A stretch of 64,000 bases of DNA from positions 496,001-560,000 of the forward strand of contig NZ_JALJZT010000002.1 in assembly GCF_024171405.1 (NCBI RefSeq), in the 5' to 3' direction. The position numbers were made by a program, and so were the translations under genes. The notes under the pieces are model-generated. The model made no database searches. It was given only the letters and a program-made list of their open reading frames with translations, and had not been told where the DNA came from. Origin of the DNA: Qipengyuania citrea (GTDB lineage: Bacteria; Pseudomonadota; Alphaproteobacteria; Sphingomonadales; Sphingomonadaceae). Positions 59,763 to 64,000 of the stretch are shown in pieces. How positions within the stretch are numbered: position 1 is the first letter of the stretch; every line of letters starts with the position of its first letter.

Positions 59763-60824
59763 TCAGTCCTTGAGGATCTTGTCGATGGCCTCGCCGATGC
59801 GGATCGGACCGGGGAAATAGGCCCATTCGAGGCTGTGGGGATAGGGCGTGTCGAAGCCGGTCACGCGTTCGACCGGGGCTTCGAGATGATAGAAACAGCG
59901 CTCGGTCACCAGCGCGGAAAGCTCCGCCCCGAAACCGCTCGTCCGGGTCGCTTCGTGTACGATCAGGCAGCGCCCGGTGCGTTCGATCGAGGCTTCGATC
60001 GCCTCGATGTCAAGCGGGACCAGCGTACGCAGGTCGAGGATGTCGGCTTCGACGCCTTTTTCGCGGCATACCGCCTCGACCACATGGACCATCGTGCCAT
60101 AGGCGAGGACGGTCAGCCGGTCGCCTTCGGTGACCTGCCGCGCCTTGCCCAGCGGGATCTTGTAATAGCCTTCGGGCACTACGCTGGCGTCGAACTTCTT
60201 CCACGGCTGCACGGGCTTGTCGTAATAGCCCGAGAACGGACCGTTGTAGATGCGCTTGGGCTCGAAGAAGATGACCGGGTCGTTGTCCTCGATGCACGAG
60301 ATCAACAGCCCCTTGGCGTCATAGGGCGTGGCCGGGATCACCGTCTTGAGGCCCGAGACATGCGTAAAGATCGCCTCGGGGCTCTGGCTGTGCGTCTGTC
60401 CGCCGAAGATGCCCCCGCCAAATGGCGATCGGACGGTCATCGGTGCGATATATTCGCCCGCCGAGCGATAGCGCAGGCGCGCCGCCTCCGAGATCAGCTG
60501 GTCGAGGCCGGGGTAAATGTAATCGGCGAACTGGATCTCGGGCACCGGACGCAGGCCATAGGCGCCCATCCCCACCGCCACCGCGATGATCCCGCATTCG
60601 TTGATCGGCGTGTCGAACACGCGCGTCTTGCCGTATTTGTCCTGCAGCCCCGCGGTGCAGCGGAAGACGCCGCCGAAATAGCCGACGTCCTCGCCCATCA
60701 CCACGACATCGTCGTCGCGGCCCATCGACACGTCGAGCGCATCGTTGATCGCCTCGATCATGTTGAGGCGGCGTTCGCCGTCCTGCGTGCCTGCGGGCAT
60801 GTCCTTGGTCTGGGTCTCGCTCAT
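59763..60824 (-). CDS. bkdA2: 2-oxoisovalerate dehydrogenase E1 beta subunit
   Basis: 353 residues from ATG 60824, overlapping the E1a stop by 4 bp. MGEDVGYFGGVFRCTAGLQDKYG, VRSPFGGGIFGGQTHSQSPEAIFTHVSGLKTVIPATPYDAKGLL and LIVHEATRTSGFGAEL are typical of BCKDH and not of pyruvate dehydrogenase. It forms the alpha2-beta2 E1 with the upstream gene. Confidence 0.95.
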   Translation of the reverse strand: MSETQTKDMPAGTQDGERRLNMIEAINDALDVSMGRDDDVVVMGEDVGYFGGVFRCTAGLQDKYGKTRVFDTPINECGIIAVAVGMGAYGLRPVPEIQFADYIYPGLDQLISEAARLRYRSAGEYIAPMTVRSPFGGGIFGGQTHSQSPEAIFTHVSGLKTVIPATPYDAKGLLISCIEDNDPVIFFEPKRIYNGPFSGYYDKPVQPWKKFDASVVPEGYYKIPLGKARQVTEGDRLTVLAYGTMVHVVEAVCREKGVEADILDLRTLVPLDIEAIEASIERTGRCLIVHEATRTSGFGAELSALVTERCFYHLEAPVERVTGFDTPYPHSLEWAYFPGPIRIGEAIDKILKD

Positions 60825-62122
60825 GCCTCGGGCAATCCTTCGGGAAACTTGGTCTTGCGCTCGTGCACCGCCTGGTCGGCCTGCTCGCGCAGGTGCCAGG
60901 GAAGCTCTTCGAAGACATCTTCGAACATGGTGCGGAACGGGTGATGCAGGCCGTGGCCGAGGATACCGTTGGCCTCGGCTTCCTTGGTCACCTTCTTGAC
61001 GTGTTCGGCGGCCTCGAGGTCCATCTTCTCCTGCCGCTCTTCGTCCCATTCGCCAAGCGCGATAAGGTGGTTCTTCAGCCGCATAACCGGATCGCCGAGC
61101 GGCCATTCGCTGCGCTCCTGCGCGCTGCGGTAGCCGCTGGGATCGTCCGAGGTGGAATGCCCTTCGGCGCGGTAGGTAAAGAACTCGATCAACGTCGGCC
61201 CGGCATTGGCCCGCGCGCGGTTCGCCGCCCAACGCTCGGCGGCATAACAGGCCAGCGCGTCATTGCCGTCGACCCGCAGACCCGCAAGGCCATAGCCCAG
61301 CGCGCGTGCGGCGAAGGTGGTGCGCTCCGCCCCGGCGAAACCACTGAAGCTGGAGATCGCCCACTGGTTGTTGATAACGTTGAGGATAACCGGTGCATTA
61401 TACACCGTCGCGAAGGTGCAGGCCGAATGGAAGTCGCCCTCCGCGGTGCTGCCCTCGCCCACCCACGTCGCGGCGATCCGGCTGTCGCCCTTCATCGCGC
61501 TGGCCATTGCCCAGCCCACCGCCTGCGGGGTCTGCGTCGCGAGATTGCCGCTGATGGTGAAGAAGCTGTGCTCGCGGCTCGAATACATGATCGGCAGCTG
61601 GCGGCCCTTCAGCTTGTCGCCCTTGTTCGAGTAGATCTGGTTGATCATCTCGATCAGCGGGTAACCGCGCTGGATCAGGATGCCCTGCTGGCGGTAGCTG
61701 GGAAAGACCATGTCGTCCCCCGCCAGCGCCATCGAGGCCGAGACGCTGGTCGCCTCCTCGCCGGTGCACTTCATATAGAAGCTGGTCTTGCCCTGCCGCT
61801 GGCCGCGAAACATGCGTTCGTCGAACGCGCGCGTCATCGCCATGTGGCCGAGCATGGCGCGCAGCGTGTCCGCGTCGAGCTTGGGATCCCACGGCCCGTG
61901 TGCCTTGTCGTCATCGCCCAGCACGCGGACCAGCCCATAAGCCAGATCGCGCATCTCCGCAGGGTCACAGGCCTCGTCGGGCCGCGCCATGCTGCCGGCC
62001 TCGGGCACGTCGATGTGCGAGAAATCGACCGTGTCGCCCGGCCGGAACTTGGGTTCGGGCACATGCAGCGAGAGAGCCGGACGGTTCTCGCCTTCTGCAC
62101 TACCCTTGGGCCTGTCGGCCAT
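60821..62122 (-). CDS. bkdA1: 2-oxoisovalerate dehydrogenase E1 alpha subunit
   Basis: 433 residues from ATG 62122. TPP site GEGSTAEGDFHSACTFATVYNAPVILNVINNQWAIS, and the phosphorylation-loop region RAEGHSTSDDPSGYR. It decarboxylates the 2-oxoacids from Val, Leu and Ile. First gene of the operon after the promoter at 62161-62189. Confidence 0.96.
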   Translation of the reverse strand: MADRPKGSAEGENRPALSLHVPEPKFRPGDTVDFSHIDVPEAGSMARPDEACDPAEMRDLAYGLVRVLGDDDKAHGPWDPKLDADTLRAMLGHMAMTRAFDERMFRGQRQGKTSFYMKCTGEEATSVSASMALAGDDMVFPSYRQQGILIQRGYPLIEMINQIYSNKGDKLKGRQLPIMYSSREHSFFTISGNLATQTPQAVGWAMASAMKGDSRIAATWVGEGSTAEGDFHSACTFATVYNAPVILNVINNQWAISSFSGFAGAERTTFAARALGYGLAGLRVDGNDALACYAAERWAANRARANAGPTLIEFFTYRAEGHSTSDDPSGYRSAQERSEWPLGDPVMRLKNHLIALGEWDEERQEKMDLEAAEHVKKVTKEAEANGILGHGLHHPFRTMFEDVFEELPWHLREQADQAVHERKTKFPEGLPEA

Positions 62123-62147
62123 AGAATCGTCTCCCAGACGCAATCTT

Positions 62148-62189
62148 ACGCTTAAGCGTTATTTTATTTCACGGATGGGAAACGGTCAA
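62148..62189 (-). promoter_or_regulatory. Promoter and palindromic operator of the bkd operon
   Basis: Minus strand TTGACC (62184-62189), a 17-bp spacer and TAAAAT (62161-62166) form a near-consensus promoter. The perfect palindrome ACGCTTAAGCGT (62148-62159) spans the predicted start at about 62154, the usual place for a repressor. The form suggests a dimeric TetR- or MerR-type regulator; the identity is unknown. Confidence 0.75.
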
Positions 62190-62202
62190 GTCAGGGGCCG
62201 AA

Positions 62203-63129
62203 TCACACCGCTACGGGCGCCTTGATCGGCGCGTGCGGCGTGTAATCGTGAACCACGAAATCCTCGATCGCGTAGTCGAAGATGGAAGGCGGACGCCGCA
62301 TTATCTCAAGGCGCGGGCGGCCCTGCGGTTCCCGCGACAGCTGCTCGTCGATCAGCGCTTCGTGGTTGAGATAGAGATGCGTGTCCCCGCCCGTCCAGAT
62401 GAGCTCGCCGGGCTCGAGGCCGACCTGCTGCGCGATCATCCGCGTCAGCAGCGCTGCCGACCACAGGTTGAACGGCAGCCCCAGCGCGACATCGCAGCTG
62501 CGCTGGTAGAGCAAGCAGTTGAGGCGGTCCCCCGCGACATGGAATTGGTAGGTCTTGTGACACGGCGGCAGCGCCATCGCATCCAGTTCGGCGACGTTCC
62601 AGCCCTCGATGATATGCCGCCGGCTGCCCGGATTGCTGCGCAGCGATTCGACCACCTCAGCAACCTGGTTGATCCCCGGCCCCGGCCGGTAGCTGCCGTC
62701 GCTTTGCGCTTCATATGTCGGCCAGTTGACCCATTGCTTGCCATAGACCGGGCCGAGGTCGCCCCAGCGCGCAGCGAAAGCCTCGTCGTCGGCGATCCGC
62801 TGGACGAAATCCTCCAGCGGGACCGGATCGCCCGTTTCCGCGACATAGCGCGCATGCGGCCATTCGTTCCAGATCTTGACCCCTTGGAGCATGAGCGGAC
62901 GGATGTTGGTGTTGCCCGTAAGGAACCACAGCAATTCGCGCGTCGCGGTCTTCCAATAGACCCGCTTGGTGGTCACCAGCGGCATCGCGCCATCGGCGAG
63001 GTCGAACCGCAGCATCGCGCCGAAGACCGACCGCGTTCCGACGCCGGTCCGGTCCATCCGTTCGTCACCCTCCGACCAGATGCGGCGCATGAGTTCGAGA
63101 TAGGGCTGTTCAGGGTGCGATTCGGACAC
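62203..63129 (-). CDS. thyA: Thymidylate synthase ThyA
   Basis: 308 residues from GTG 63129. Catalytic C190 in ALPPCHKTYQFHV. RTGVGTRSVFGAMLRFDL, YWKTATRELLWFLTGNTNI, SRRHIIEGWN and RSCDVALGLPFNLWSAALLTRMIAQ are the folate and dUMP sites. About 40 residues longer than E. coli ThyA through an insert around residues 90-130. Methylates dUMP to dTMP. Confidence 0.96.
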   Translation of the reverse strand: MSESHPEQPYLELMRRIWSEGDERMDRTGVGTRSVFGAMLRFDLADGAMPLVTTKRVYWKTATRELLWFLTGNTNIRPLMLQGVKIWNEWPHARYVAETGDPVPLEDFVQRIADDEAFAARWGDLGPVYGKQWVNWPTYEAQSDGSYRPGPGINQVAEVVESLRSNPGSRRHIIEGWNVAELDAMALPPCHKTYQFHVAGDRLNCLLYQRSCDVALGLPFNLWSAALLTRMIAQQVGLEPGELIWTGGDTHLYLNHEALIDEQLSREPQGRPRLEIMRRPPSIFDYAIEDFVVHDYTPHAPIKAPVAV

Positions 63130-63187
63130 GGGATGCTCGTTTTGCTGCGGAGATTCTTCCTAGGCCCGATTTGCCCGAATTGCCTGC

Positions 63188-63216
63188 TTGCGTGTGCCGC
63201 AATCCCCACCTATAGG
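63188..63216 (+). promoter_or_regulatory. Promoter of tRNA-Pro
   Basis: TTGCGT (63188-63193), 17 bp and TATAGG (63211-63216), then a GC-rich discriminator GCGCGCC. Predicted start about 45 bp before the tRNA. Confidence 0.62.
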
Positions 63217-63267
63217 GCGCGCCTTGCTTCGCACCCAAGGCTTCACAAAGCCGCGGGCCGATCCGGT

Positions 63268-63344
63268 CGGGGAGTAGCTCAGCCTGGTAGAGCACTGTCT
63301 TCGGGAGGCAGGGGCCGGAGGTTCGAATCCTCTCTCCCCGACCA
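63268..63344 (+). tRNA. tRNA-Pro(CGG)
   Basis: 77 nt with encoded CCA. Acceptor CGGGGAG/CTCCCCG, anticodon stem CTGTC/GGCAG with loop TTCGGGA, anticodon CGG. The stretch 63345-63483 holds nothing I recognise. Confidence 0.97.
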
Positions 63345-63483
63345 ACTTCTATTGTAGCATCCAGATCGAGGATCCGCTTGCGTCCCTGTGGCGGAACGGC
63401 ACGCGGCCGCGCGCGATTTGAGCTGATCACTAGCCGCTTTCGGCGTGTCCGGATGCGTCCCGGAACACAGGCCAATACCCGCT

Positions 63484-64000
63484 TTACGCGCCGGCCGGAT
63501 CGGTAAGCGCGAGCAGGCAGGCCAGCATGGTGGCGGCGACGGATTCGATCTGTTCGCGCGTCGTGGTGCTCATTTTCAGGCCGACGATCGAATGGTGGAG
63601 CATTTCGCCGAGCCCCTTGGCGGTAATGTGCCGGCGTTCGAGCGCTTCCTGATATTCGAGCAGGAATTCACAAAGATTGCGCTGTGCCTCGAGGTGAACC
63701 TCGACGAGTTCCTGCTTGATCGTGGTGGCCAGTTCGAGCTCGAGCTCGTCGGCATGCGGCATCGCCTGCATCGATTCCCATGGCTCGATGACCAGATTGT
63801 CGAGCAAGGCCTGGAACCGTTCACGCCGGTCAGGGGTCGTGGCGCAGAACTCGCGTATCGCCCTCCACTTCGATTCGAAATGATAGCGCGCAACACCGAG
63901 CAGCAGCGCCTCGCGATTCGGGAAGACATTGTATATGGTCTGCCGCGAAACTCCCGCTGCCGTAGCGACATCGTTCATTGTTGCGCGTCTGATGCCGTAC
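63484..64000 (-). CDS. TetR family transcriptional regulator (N-terminus cut by the window edge)
   Basis: At least 172 residues; the frame stays open to the right edge (YGIRRATMNDVATAAGVSRQ), so the ATG at 63978 is internal and the true start lies outside. The HTH is MNDVATAAGVSRQTIYNVFPNREALLLGV. The C-terminal ligand-binding part is helical. Ligand and targets unknown; it is near the bkd and thyA genes but separated by a tRNA, so no link can be claimed. Confidence 0.88.
   Translation of the reverse strand, partial: YGIRRATMNDVATAAGVSRQTIYNVFPNREALLLGVARYHFESKWRAIREFCATTPDRRERFQALLDNLVIEPWESMQAMPHADELELELATTIKQELVEVHLEAQRNLCEFLLEYQEALERRHITAKGLGEMLHHSIVGLKMSTTTREQIESVAATMLACLLALTDPAGA

Noticed and set aside
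1-64000. CRISPR arrays, transposases, insertion sequences, prophage genes or rRNA operons
   Set aside because: None seen. The only multi-copy short repeats are those of the island, which have unequal spacing and no cas genes.
63484-64000. TetR regulator as the repressor of the bkd palindrome
   Set aside because: It is 1.3 kb away, on the other side of thyA and a tRNA, and its start is cut off. No evidence links it to the operator.

Overview
The window is GC-rich, densely packed chromosomal DNA from an alphaproteobacterium. It is most likely a sphingomonad of the Erythrobacteraceae (Erythrobacter, Qipengyuania or Altererythrobacter type). This placement rests on gene content and order and on LexA boxes of the alphaproteobacterial GTTC-N7-GTTC form, not on a database search.

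Layout. 1-5235 (+) is the phosphate regulon pstS(partial)-pstC-pstA-pstB-phoU-phoB. 5237-15428 (-) holds an extensin-like protein, a LysE exporter and a DNA-damage block: dnaE2, a DUF4130-UdgX fusion, a radical SAM DNA-repair protein, imuB and imuA. Two LexA boxes overlap the -10 elements of its promoters. 15572-22270 carries a stress-type flavoprotein, two amino-acid/neurotransmitter-type transporters, panB, a DUF475 membrane protein and an SBF-type symporter. 22311-28921 (-) is a translationally coupled exosortase/PEP-CTERM regulatory operon (glycosyltransferase, histidine kinase PrsK, response regulator PrsR, TPR lipoprotein) with no exosortase gene in view. 29059-36105 has a small membrane protein, an ScfR/RamB-like regulator divergent from isocitrate lyase, an M20 peptidase and an SLC13 permease.

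36152-38113 is a small accessory island. Its two ends carry the same 17 bp, which is the 3' end of tRNA-Leu(CAA). It contains three unknown ORFs separated by a repeat family whose hairpin stem covaries between copies. 38226-44461 resumes core genes: suhB, an unknown gene, efp, cell-wall enzymes, thiE and a class I aldolase. 44567-49831 holds a flavin-dependent halogenase next to a degenerate paralogue, a flavodoxin-fold reductase, a serine hydrolase and a thioesterase. 49828-54114 (-) is tkt-gap-pgk; tkt carries a perfect 42-bp in-frame tandem duplication of an active-site motif.

54294-57406 (+) is a 68-aa coiled-coil protein, zapA, 6S RNA, 5-formyl-THF cyclo-ligase, a DUF2842 protein and an MFS transporter. 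Then come tRNA-Asp, a tiny secreted peptide gene, a YdeI-like gene whose start codon sits in the loop of a perfect hairpin, a branched-chain 2-oxoacid dehydrogenase operon (E1a-E1b-E2) with a palindrome over its predicted start site, thyA, tRNA-Pro(CGG) and the start-truncated end of a TetR regulator.

Nothing here is a wholly new multi-gene system that I can demonstrate. The best leads are the SOS-linked UdgX/radical SAM/ImuAB-DnaE2 block, the tRNA-Leu island with its covarying repeats, the tkt duplication and the start-codon hairpin at 58410-58436. Start codons were chosen by reading ribosome-binding sites, overlaps and family length. Promoter calls are by eye against TTGACA-N17-TATAAT.
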